Of a stretch of 64,000 bases of DNA, positions 57,471 to 64,000 are shown piece by piece; positions within the stretch are counted from its first letter, which is position 1; each line of letters opens with the position of its first letter. A program made the translations under genes and the position numbers. The DNA comes from Streptomyces rubradiris (lineage in GTDB: Bacteria > Actinomycetota > Actinomycetes > Streptomycetales > Streptomycetaceae), in NCBI RefSeq assembly GCF_016860525.1, contig NZ_BNEA01000001.1, positions 620,001 to 684,000 on the forward strand, given 5' to 3'. Under the pieces are notes generated by a model. The model had not been told where the DNA came from. It saw only the letters and a list, made by a program, of their open reading frames with translations, and made no database searches.

Positions 57471-58574
57471 GTGGGCCTGTCCGTGTTGGGGACAGGCGTG
57501 AACGCAGCACGCGAGGCCGAGGTCGTCGTCATCGGCGCGGGCCAGGCAGGCCTGTCCGCCGCCTATCACCTGCGGCGGACCGGTTTCGCGCCGGACCGCG
57601 ACTTCGTGGTCCTCGACCACTCCCCCGGGCCGGGCGGTGCCTGGCAGTTCCGGTGGCCCTCGCTGACGTTCGGCAAGGTGCACGGGATGCACGCGCTGCC
57701 CGGCATGGAGCTGACGGACGCCGACCCGGCGCGCCCCTCCTCCGAGGTGGTCGGGGAGTACTTCGACCGCTACGAGCGCGCCTTCGGCCTGCGGGTACGG
57801 CGTCCCGTCGACGTCCGCGCGGTGCGCGAGGGCACCGGAGGGCGACTGCTCGTCCAGACACCGGACGGCACCTGGGCGACACGGGCGCTGATCAACGCGA
57901 CCGGCACCTGGGACCGGCCGTTCTGGCCGCGCTATCCCGGCCAGGAGACCTTCCGGGGGCGGCAGTTGCACACCGCTCAGTACGCCGGCCCCGAGGAGTT
58001 CGCCGGCCGGCGGGTCGTGGTGGTCGGCGGTGGCGCCTCGGGCACCCAGCATCTGCTGGAGCTCGCCCCGTACGCCGCCGCGACCACCTGGGTCACCCGG
58101 CGGCCCCCGGTCTTCCGCGAGGGGCCGTTCGACGAGGACGCGGGCCGCGCGGCCGTCGCTCTGGTGGAGGAGAGGGTGCGCCAGGGGCTGCCGCCGCGCA
58201 GTGTGGTCTCGGTCACCGGGCTGCCCCTGAACGACGCGATCCGGCAGGGTCTGGCGGACGGGGTCCTGGACCGGCGGCCGATGTTCGACCGGATCGTGCC
58301 GGACGGCGTGGAGTGGCGGGACGGCCACAAGGTGGCGGCCGACGTGATCCTGTGGGCGACCGGTTTCCGCGCCGCGCTCGACCATCTCGCGCCGCTCGGG
58401 CTGCGCGAGCCGGGTGGCGGCATCCGGCTGGAGGGCACCCGCGCGGTCGCCGATCCGCGAGTCCATCTCCTGGGCTACGGCCCTTCCGCCAGCACCATCG
58501 GGGCCAACCGGGCCGGGCGTGCGGCCGTCCGCGACATCCGGCGGCTGCTCGCCGGGGAGCCCCTCGCCGCGTGA
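57471..58574 (+). CDS. FAD/NAD(P)-dependent oxidoreductase (flavin monooxygenase-like)
   Basis: 367 residues from GTG 57471, 26 bp after the lipoprotein gene, so probably the last gene of the operon. FAD motif VVVIGAGQAGLSAAYHL, FMO-like segment LDHSPGPGGAWQFRWPSL, NADPH motif VVVVGGGASGTQHLLEL, ATGTW (the FMO-type middle motif) and the end HLLGYGPSASTIGANRAGRA. Similar to class B flavin monooxygenases and thiol/sulfide-oxidising proteins. In a sulfonate-type operon it could oxidise an organosulfur compound, since SsuD-like two-component monooxygenases are absent. Confidence 0.88.
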   Translation: MGLSVLGTGVNAAREAEVVVIGAGQAGLSAAYHLRRTGFAPDRDFVVLDHSPGPGGAWQFRWPSLTFGKVHGMHALPGMELTDADPARPSSEVVGEYFDRYERAFGLRVRRPVDVRAVREGTGGRLLVQTPDGTWATRALINATGTWDRPFWPRYPGQETFRGRQLHTAQYAGPEEFAGRRVVVVGGGASGTQHLLELAPYAAATTWVTRRPPVFREGPFDEDAGRAAVALVEERVRQGLPPRSVVSVTGLPLNDAIRQGLADGVLDRRPMFDRIVPDGVEWRDGHKVAADVILWATGFRAALDHLAPLGLREPGGGIRLEGTRAVADPRVHLLGYGPSASTIGANRAGRAAVRDIRRLLAGEPLAA

Positions 58575-58585
58575 CGTCCCGCCGC

Positions 58586-59488
58586 TCAGCCGCCCGAGGG
58601 CGGCGCGGGGACCGCGGAGGACGAGGACCAGGGCACGCCGCCGTCCGGCTGGGCCGGTGCCGCGCTCTGGTGGACGGCGTGGAACTCGGCCACGTTCCGC
58701 AGGTGCTCGTCGTAGTCGGCGGTGAAGCGGGTGTCCCCCGGCCGGACCGTGACGAAGTACAGCCAGTCGCCCGGCGTGGGGTTCAGGGCCGCGCGCATCG
58801 CGTCCGCGCCGGGGTTGTCGATCGGGGTCGGAGGCAGACCCACGCGCTGGTAGGAGTTGTACGGGCTCTGCACCTGACCGCTGCCCTGGCCGGCGGGGGC
58901 GGGGTCGTGTTCGAGCGCGTAGCCGACGGTCGAGTCCATCTGCAGCGGCATTCCGCGGGCCAGCCGGTTGAGGATGACCCGGGCGATCTTGCCCATGTCC
59001 GCCTTGCTGCCGGCCTCGGCCTGGACGATGCTGGCGACGGTGACGGCCTGGTGGAGGTTCATCGCGTTGCGCTGGGCCCCCGCCGTGACCGGCGCGAGGC
59101 CGTATTTGTCGTTGGCGGTGTCGACCATGGTGCGCAGCAGCGACTCGGGGGTGGCTCCTTCCGGGATGGGGTACGTCGCCGGGAAGAGATAGCCCTCCGG
59201 GTTGCCCTCGGCCTCGCCGGGCAGTTTCAGCGCCGCCTTGCCGAGCGACTTGCGGGTGCTGCCGGGGGGCAGTCGGAGCGCCTTGTCGACCGCGTCGTAC
59301 ACCTGGCTCGCGCGCCAGCCCTCCGGGATGACCAGGGTGGCGGGCCTGGCCTCGTCGCGGTCGCCCGCGAGGAGCAGCAGCGGCACCGCCACGGCGGTGC
59401 CGGCCGCGACGGCGCCGGCCACGAGGGTGACGAGTCTTCCCCGGCGTGTCAGTCGGAGCGTGTTCCGTGGCGGAATGTTCGTCTGCAT
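58586..59488 (-). CDS. Endolytic murein transglycosylase MltG (short paralogue)
   Basis: 300 residues. One N-terminal membrane helix (LVTLVAGAVAAGTAVAVPLLLL, about 19-40), then the YceG/MltG domain: VIPEGWRASQVYDAVDKAL, GYLFPATYPIPEGATPESLLRTMV, the catalytic-Glu segment ASIVQAEAGSKADMGKIARVILNRL, MPLQMDSTVGYALE, and SPYNSYQRVGLPPTPIDNPG. It cuts nascent glycan strands in the cell wall. Housekeeping Streptomyces MltG proteins are, as I remember, much longer and lie with aroE and alaS; this gene is isolated and small, so it is likely a second paralogue. Start ATG 59488. Confidence 0.9.
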   Translation of the reverse strand: MQTNIPPRNTLRLTRRGRLVTLVAGAVAAGTAVAVPLLLLAGDRDEARPATLVIPEGWRASQVYDAVDKALRLPPGSTRKSLGKAALKLPGEAEGNPEGYLFPATYPIPEGATPESLLRTMVDTANDKYGLAPVTAGAQRNAMNLHQAVTVASIVQAEAGSKADMGKIARVILNRLARGMPLQMDSTVGYALEHDPAPAGQGSGQVQSPYNSYQRVGLPPTPIDNPGADAMRAALNPTPGDWLYFVTVRPGDTRFTADYDEHLRNVAEFHAVHQSAAPAQPDGGVPWSSSSAVPAPPSGG

Positions 59489-59531
59489 GCGGGCACGGTA
59501 ATACGCATATCGTCATAAACCTGGCATATGT

Positions 59532-61334
59532 TCAGTCTGTCGGCCGCAGTTGCGCATCGCGGCGCACCAGGGCCGCGTACCGCCCGTCCCGCTCCAGGAG
59601 TTCCTCGTGCGTGCCGCGTTCGGCGACGCGCCCCGAGTCCAGCACCACGATCTGGTCGGCGTCGCGGACGGTGGACAGCCGGTGGGCGATGGTGAGGGTG
59701 GTGCGGTCGGCCGAGAGCGCGTCGATGGCCCGCTGGACGGCGGCTTCGGTGCGGGTGTCGAGTGCGCTGGTCGCCTCGTCCAGGATGAGGACCGGCGGGT
59801 CGCGCAGGATGGTGCGGGCTATGGCCAGACGCTGCTTCTCGCCGCCGGAGAAGCGGTGGCCGCGTTCGCCCACGATCGTGTCGTAGCCGTCGGGCAGCGC
59901 GGTGATGTGGTCGTGGATCTGCGCCGCCCTGGCCGCCGCGTGCAGTTCCTCGTCGGTGGCGTCCGGTTTGGCGAAGCGCAGGTTGTCGGCGACCGAGGCG
60001 TGGAAGAGGTACGTCTCCTGGGAGACGACACCGACCGCGCGGGCGAGGGTGTCGAAGTCGAGGTCGCGGACGTCCACCCCGTCCAGGGTGACCCGGCCGC
60101 CGGTGACGTCGTACAGGCGGGGGACGAGATAGCCGAGCGTGGACTTCCCGGCACCGGTCGGGCCGACGACGGCGAGGCTGCCGCCGGCCGGCACGGTGAT
60201 GTCGATGCCGTCGAGGACGGGGCCGCCCTTGTCGTCGTAGCGGAACTCGACGTGCTCGAAGCGGACTTCGCCCTTGACCGTGTCGAGGCGGACCGGCCGC
60301 TCGCGCTCGGTGATGTCGACCGGCAGGTCCAGGTACTCGAAGATGCGCTGGAAGAGCGCCAGGGAGGTCTGAATCTGGACGCCGGTCGCCAGCAGGCTCA
60401 CGGCCGGGCGGAACAGGCCCTGCTGGAGGGAGACGAAGGCGACGATGGTGCCGAGGGAGACGTCGGGCCCGCCGAACCGGAGGGCGAGGCCGGCGGTCCA
60501 GTAGATGACGGCGGGCATCGCGGCCATCACGATCGTGATCACGGCCATGCGCCAGCGCCCGGCCATGTTCGATCTGACCTCCAGGTCGACCAGGCGCTCG
60601 GACTCGGCGGCGAAGGACGAGGTCAGCGAGTCGGAGCGGCCCATGGTGCGGCCGAGCAGGATGCCGCTGGCCGAGAGCGACTCGGTGACCGTGGCCGCCA
60701 TCGCGGCCATCTGTTTCTGCCGCTGGGTGGTGATCTTCTTGCGTTCGTTGCCGACCCGGCGGCTGATCCAGACGAACGCCGGCAGCAGGACGAGCGAGAC
60801 GATCGTCAGCCGCCAGTCAAGGGCGATCATGGCGACGACCGTGGCGGCCACGCTGGTGACGTTGGAGACCAGGGAGGTGGCGGTGGAGGTGACGGTGGCC
60901 TGCATGCCGCCGATGTCGTTGGCGATGCGGGACTGCACCTCGCCGGTGCGGGTGCGGGTGAAGAAGGCGAGCGACATGCGCTGGAGCCGGCCGTAGACCG
61001 CCGTGCGCAGATCGTGCATGACCCGCTGGCCGACGGTGGTCGAGATCAGCGTCTGGAGCACGCCGAAGACGCCGGCCAGGACGGCGCTGAGGATCATGCC
61101 GAGCGCGAGCAGGCTCAGCAGACCCGTGCGGCCCTCGGGGATGGCGACGTCGAGCGTCTCCCGCAGCAGGAACGGCGTGGCCACCGAGACCAGCGAGGAG
61201 GCGCCGACCAGCAGCCCGACGACGGCGAGGCGCCCGCGATAGGGACGGAAGAGCCGCAGGATGCGGCGCACCTGGCGGGGCTGCTCGCCGGTGTCGGCAG
61301 GTGGAGTCCAGGAGGATTCGTGTTCGGGGTGCAT
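59532..61334 (-). CDS. ABC transporter, fused permease and ATPase (multidrug exporter type)
   Basis: 600 residues. N-terminal exporter domain with six helices (about residues 30-330: RLAVVGLLVGASSLVSVATPFLL, LLSLLALGMILSAVLAGVFG and others), then the nucleotide-binding domain: Walker A VGPTGAGKSTLG, Q-loop SQETYLFHASVADNLRFAK, signature FSGGEKQRLAIARTIL, Walker B PVLILDEATSALDTRTE and H-loop TIAHRLSTVRDAD. A homodimeric exporter of lipids or drugs. It is divergent from a MarR regulator with a perfect inverted repeat at the promoter, so it is probably induced by that regulator's ligand. Confidence 0.95.
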   Translation of the reverse strand: MHPEHESSWTPPADTGEQPRQVRRILRLFRPYRGRLAVVGLLVGASSLVSVATPFLLRETLDVAIPEGRTGLLSLLALGMILSAVLAGVFGVLQTLISTTVGQRVMHDLRTAVYGRLQRMSLAFFTRTRTGEVQSRIANDIGGMQATVTSTATSLVSNVTSVAATVVAMIALDWRLTIVSLVLLPAFVWISRRVGNERKKITTQRQKQMAAMAATVTESLSASGILLGRTMGRSDSLTSSFAAESERLVDLEVRSNMAGRWRMAVITIVMAAMPAVIYWTAGLALRFGGPDVSLGTIVAFVSLQQGLFRPAVSLLATGVQIQTSLALFQRIFEYLDLPVDITERERPVRLDTVKGEVRFEHVEFRYDDKGGPVLDGIDITVPAGGSLAVVGPTGAGKSTLGYLVPRLYDVTGGRVTLDGVDVRDLDFDTLARAVGVVSQETYLFHASVADNLRFAKPDATDEELHAAARAAQIHDHITALPDGYDTIVGERGHRFSGGEKQRLAIARTILRDPPVLILDEATSALDTRTEAAVQRAIDALSADRTTLTIAHRLSTVRDADQIVVLDSGRVAERGTHEELLERDGRYAALVRRDAQLRPTD

Positions 61335-61398
61335 GGGCTCCTACGGAGGTGAGCGTGGGGGGCGGCGCGGGACGGCCGACGATGCATGACTGATCGTA

Positions 61399-61427
61399 GC
61401 TCATTGTTACCTATATTCACAATGAGC
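61399..61427. promoter_or_regulatory. MarR operator between the ABC exporter and its regulator
   Basis: GCTCATTGT (61399-61407) and ACAATGAGC (61419-61427) form a perfect 9+9 inverted repeat with an A+T-rich 11-bp centre, overlapping the presumed -10 (TATATT). It lies 22 bp before the MarR start. Confidence 0.85.
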
Positions 61428-61449
61428 GGCGTCCTGATATTGTTCCCGC

Positions 61450-61899
61450 ATGACCACCCCCGATCCCGACGGCCTGCTCGCCGAGCAGTTGCTACGGCTC
61501 ACCCGCAGGGTGCACCGCATCCAGAAACGCCATCTGGAACAGCGCGACCTGGGCATCACCCCGGCCCAGTCCCGGCTGCTGCGCACCCTCGCGCACTACC
61601 CCTCGCCGCCGCGCATGGCCGACCTGGCCGAGCGGCTGGAGGTCGTGCCGCGCGCGGTGACGACGCTGGTCGACGGGCTGGAGGCGGGCGGCAGGGTCCG
61701 GCGGGTGCCGGACCCGGCGAACCGGCGCGTGACCCGGATCGAGCTGACCGACGAGGGCCGCGCGGCCCTGCTGGAGCTGCGCGGCGCCCGCCGCTCGGCG
61801 GCCGAGGAGATACTGGCGCCGCTGACGGAGAAGGAGCGCCAGGTGCTCGGCGTGCTGCTGGACACGCTGATCGACGGGGAGCCCGCGCCGCGCTGCTGA
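61450..61899 (+). CDS. MarR family transcriptional regulator
   Basis: 149 residues. HTH and wing: ITPAQSRLLRTLAHYPSPPRMADLAERLEVVPRAVTTLVDGLEAGGRVRRVPDPANRRVTRIELTDEGRAALL. The dimer helices flank it. It is divergent from an ABC multidrug exporter and has a strong palindrome in the shared promoter region, so it represses the exporter and itself until it binds a drug or phenolic compound. Confidence 0.94.
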   Translation: MTTPDPDGLLAEQLLRLTRRVHRIQKRHLEQRDLGITPAQSRLLRTLAHYPSPPRMADLAERLEVVPRAVTTLVDGLEAGGRVRRVPDPANRRVTRIELTDEGRAALLELRGARRSAAEEILAPLTEKERQVLGVLLDTLIDGEPAPRC

Positions 61900-61919
61900 G
61901 CGGCTCTCCCCCTCCGGAA

Positions 61920-61976
61920 GGCCCCCGCCCGAGGGGCATCCGCCCCGCCGGAGCGGCCTGTCTCGGGGACGGGGGC
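61920..61976. terminator. Terminator between the MarR and PNGase genes
   Basis: GGCCCCCG plus CCCGAG (61920-61933) pairs with CTCGGG plus ACGGGGGCC (61962-61976), bridging two convergent genes. Confidence 0.75.
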
Positions 61977-62004
61977 CCTGGTATGCGCGCGTCGGCGGCC
62001 GGAC

Positions 62005-63615
62005 TCAGCAGCGGTCGCGGTCCTCCGTCAGCACGCCCTGGACCGTGGTCAGCGAGCGGTCGTAGCAGCCCGCCGAGCCGACGAGACGGTAGCGCTCGGT
62101 CGATGTGCCCACCGCGTGCCGCTGGTCGCGCGGGACGTTCAGCGTGTACGTGGCGTCGCCGCTGTAGGTGTCGTCCAGCCGCGACCACGCGGTGCGCCGG
62201 CCGCCCTCGCGCGTCACCGCCGACGCCCGGTCGCCGACCGTGAGCACGGTGCGCAGCCGGTCGTCCGGGCCCAGGGTGACGGTGCCGTTCATGGTGTACG
62301 TCCGATGGGTGTGCGTCGTGCGCGCCGGTCCCCGGCCGGTGGTCCCGACCGATTCGTCGTCACTCCAGAAGGCGTCGAGTCCGTCCGTGTTCTCGCCGTC
62401 GGTCCAGCGGTGGACGGAGGCGTGGGCGAGCGTCCGGGTGACGGTGGTGGTCACCCGTCCGTGAGAGGTGTCCAGGTAGCCGGAGACGGTGAGCCGGTGC
62501 CCCGCCTCGGTGTCCACCCGGTGCTCCCGGCCGGGCGTGTGGACCGAGGAGTTGGCGAGGTCGGCGGCGGTGTCCTCGATGAGCGCGCCGGGGACGTGGG
62601 CCCGGTGCGGGTCCTGCCAGACCAGGACGTTCACCGGTGTGCTCCAGCCCGGCTGCCCCGCCGGCACCCCGGCGACGGACACCTCGACGCGGTGCGGGCG
62701 GCCGTCGTTGAGCAGGCCGGCGAAGGGCGTGAGGTCGTACTCGACGGGCCGCACGTCGAAGGCGCGCGGGGCCGGGACGACGTACCAGAGGAAGGGGTTG
62801 GACCAGCCGCCCGTCCACACGTGCGGGTACGGCGCGGCGATGCCGGCGAGCCGCCCGTCGACGCTGATCCGCACCTCCCGGTACGGCCCGTGGTCGGCCT
62901 TGCAGGAGTACGGCGCCGGATCGGCGACGGTCAGGTACCAGAACTCCTCGCAGCCGCCGCCCGAACCGGTCGCGTACACCTCGGCGACGATCCGTTCGCT
63001 GTTGCGCGGGGTGGTGAGCGTCGTACCGGCGGGCGTGTCGGCGAGGGTGAGGACCCGGTCGGGCGCGGGGGCCGCGGGGCGCCCCGCGTAGAAGGCCAGG
63101 GTGACGTGTACGTCGATGACACCGGTGTAGGTGTCGTCCACCACGTTGCCGATCAGCATCTCGACGTCCCGGGCGGCGCGGAAGGTCTCGCTGTAGCGGG
63201 TGACGTCCTTCTCGACGTGCCACTCGATGCCGTCGGGCGAGGGTTCCGGGGTGGAGGTGCGCAGGACCTCGACCCCGCCGACCCGCAGATAGCCGAGCCG
63301 GTCGTACTGACGGCCCTTCACCTTCCCGTCGAGGCGCAGCACGACCTTGCTCCAGCGGTCGCCGCAGCCCTCGGGGGGCGCGTAGGTGCCGTGGTAGGGC
63401 GTGAAGTCACGGAACCGTGCGTCGGCGAGGGTGACCTGGCAGGAGCGGGTGTGCGGCCGGCCGACGGGCGGGGCCGCGGTCACCGGGTCGTGCCAGTCGG
63501 TGCCGAACTCGGCGGGTACGTCCACCGCTCGGGCGGTCGGCGCACCCGTGCCGAAGAGCGCGCTCGCCAGGAGGGTCGCTCCGGCAAGCATGGACATGAC
63601 TAACTGTCGTCTCAT
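62005..63615 (-). CDS. Secreted PNGase A-like protein (peptide-N4-(N-acetyl-beta-glucosaminyl)asparagine amidase)
   Basis: 536 residues from ATG 63615. Signal peptide LVMSMLAGATLLASALFGTG, cut near ARAVD. The mature protein matches PNGase A-like amidases (PF12222): RFRDFTPYHGTYAPPEGCGDRWSKVVLRLDG, GGVEVLRTSTPEPSPDGIEWHVEKDVTRYSETF, EMLIGNVVDDTYTGVIDVHVTLAFY, EEFWYLTV, RISVDGRLAGIAAPYPHVWTGG, NPFLWYVVPAPRAFDVRPVEYDLTPFAGLLNDG. These plant/fungal enzymes remove N-glycans from peptides; here the protein is presumably secreted to degrade glycoproteins. Cysteines in the mature part suggest disulfides. Expression control unknown. Confidence 0.88.
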   Translation of the reverse strand: MRRQLVMSMLAGATLLASALFGTGAPTARAVDVPAEFGTDWHDPVTAAPPVGRPHTRSCQVTLADARFRDFTPYHGTYAPPEGCGDRWSKVVLRLDGKVKGRQYDRLGYLRVGGVEVLRTSTPEPSPDGIEWHVEKDVTRYSETFRAARDVEMLIGNVVDDTYTGVIDVHVTLAFYAGRPAAPAPDRVLTLADTPAGTTLTTPRNSERIVAEVYATGSGGGCEEFWYLTVADPAPYSCKADHGPYREVRISVDGRLAGIAAPYPHVWTGGWSNPFLWYVVPAPRAFDVRPVEYDLTPFAGLLNDGRPHRVEVSVAGVPAGQPGWSTPVNVLVWQDPHRAHVPGALIEDTAADLANSSVHTPGREHRVDTEAGHRLTVSGYLDTSHGRVTTTVTRTLAHASVHRWTDGENTDGLDAFWSDDESVGTTGRGPARTTHTHRTYTMNGTVTLGPDDRLRTVLTVGDRASAVTREGGRRTAWSRLDDTYSGDATYTLNVPRDQRHAVGTSTERYRLVGSAGCYDRSLTTVQGVLTEDRDRC

Positions 63616-63844
63616 GGCCGGTGTTCTACGGGCGGACGGCCCGCCCCGCAATGACGCCTCGGGAGATCGGCGCGATGCGCACGGCCGTCCGGGACGCCAC
63701 GCAGGCACCCAGAAAAGTGACAATCAGTTATATAAGCGCATCGTACTGGCATAGTGCGGGCATGGAGATCACGACGGCCGGCGGCCCTCCCGCCGGGCGC
63801 GCGGCCGCGCGCTCCGCGCCCCGCGCCGCCGAGGGGCATCCACG
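63616..63844. promoter_or_regulatory. Divergent promoter region with a possible short coding leader
   Basis: A+T-rich stretch at 63720-63760 contains TTATATAAG and CATAGT, likely the promoter of the rightward gene. An ATG at 63762, seven bases after CATAGT, opens a 28-codon frame (MEITTAGGPPAGRAAARS onward) whose TGA overlaps the GTG of the next gene as GTGA. It may be a leader or simply a mis-start. Confidence 0.45.
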
Positions 63845-64000
63845 GTGAAAGCACCGGTCACAAACCCGTCGGGACGGCACCGCCGGGCCGTCCGCACGCT
63901 CGCCGGAGCCGTCGTACTCGCCCTCGCCCTCGCGGGAGCCGCCGTCGTCACCGTCAGCGCCCCGTTCGCCGGTCCGGGCCGGCGACCCGCCCCCGGCGCA
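63845..64000 (+). CDS. Exported protein, N-terminal part (gene runs off the right edge)
   Basis: From GTG 63845, preceded by GAGGGG, 52 codons are open to the window edge. The start VKAPVTNPSGRHRRAVRTLA is basic, followed by a hydrophobic run AVVLALALAGAAVVTVSAP and a Pro/Arg-rich start of the mature region. It is a Sec-type signal peptide or signal anchor; the functional part is outside the window. Confidence 0.7.
   Translation, partial: MKAPVTNPSGRHRRAVRTLAGAVVLALALAGAAVVTVSAPFAGPGRRPAPGA

Noticed and set aside
1..64000. tRNA, rRNA, prophage genes or a biosynthetic gene cluster
   Set aside because: I looked for conserved tRNA arms, integrases, PKS/NRPS motifs and transposases and saw none.

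Overview
The window reads as a piece of a Streptomyces chromosome. G+C is very high (I judge above 70 percent by eye), almost every gene shows the matching third-position bias, GTG starts and four-base GTGA/ATGA overlaps are common, and several families are typical of Streptomyces (DUF5134, DUF574-type methyltransferase, DUF5997 beside a LysR-like protein, DUF6421, a short cysteine-containing leader peptide before a sulfur-type ABC operon). I see no tRNA, rRNA, CRISPR array, intact transposase or biosynthetic megasynthase.

Layout. 0-3 kb: the 5' part of an alpha/beta hydrolase, two tiny membrane proteins, and a decayed RHS-repeat gene that is cut off at a junction with other gene scraps. 3-10 kb: a divergent ROK kinase/LacI regulator pair with a palindromic operator, a citrate-lyase-like aldolase, a secreted endo/exonuclease/phosphatase-fold protein, and the electron transfer flavoprotein genes etfB-etfA. 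10-17 kb: flavin reductase, thioredoxin-like protein, lysophospholipid acyltransferase, transglutaminase-like protein, the tightly coupled operon DUF6421-SDR-threonine aldolase, and a glycerophosphodiesterase. 17-30 kb: small enzymes (GNAT, VOC, aldo/keto reductase behind a MerR-type promoter), a MarR-FUSC operon, DUF5134, PAP2 phosphatase, TetR regulator, ferredoxin reductase-like flavoprotein, NCS2 nucleobase permease, an ArsR regulator with an old-yellow-enzyme gene, and a metallophosphoesterase.

30-46 kb: a giant CtpI-like P-type ATPase with a small membrane partner, a pectate lyase controlled by LacI-type boxes, a DUF574-type methyltransferase, a PaaX regulator divergent from an AidB-like acyl-CoA dehydrogenase, an Rv1733c-type membrane protein, a BNR-repeat protein, uracil-DNA glycosylase coupled to a BadF-type kinase, and a CbiX-like protein lacking its usual catalytic histidines. 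46-64 kb: lactonase, a FUSC protein divergent from an AsnC regulator, a HAD phosphatase, a possible inserted gene between direct repeats, an MFS exporter, a LysR-like protein without a DNA-binding domain divergent from DUF5997, YjbQ, a leader peptide followed by a sulfonate-type ABC transporter and a flavoprotein, a short MltG, an ABC exporter divergent from its MarR regulator, a secreted PNGase A-like protein, and the start of another exported protein.

The genes do not form one system. They form many small units, most of which pair a local regulator with one target and share a palindrome in the intervening promoter. The most unusual points are the possible split LysR/DUF5997 regulator, the uncharacterised DUF6421 operon with a gluzincin-like motif, the leader-peptide sulfur operon carrying its own flavoprotein, the pseudo-chelatase, the double P-type ATPase and the repeat-flanked orphan gene at 50 kb.
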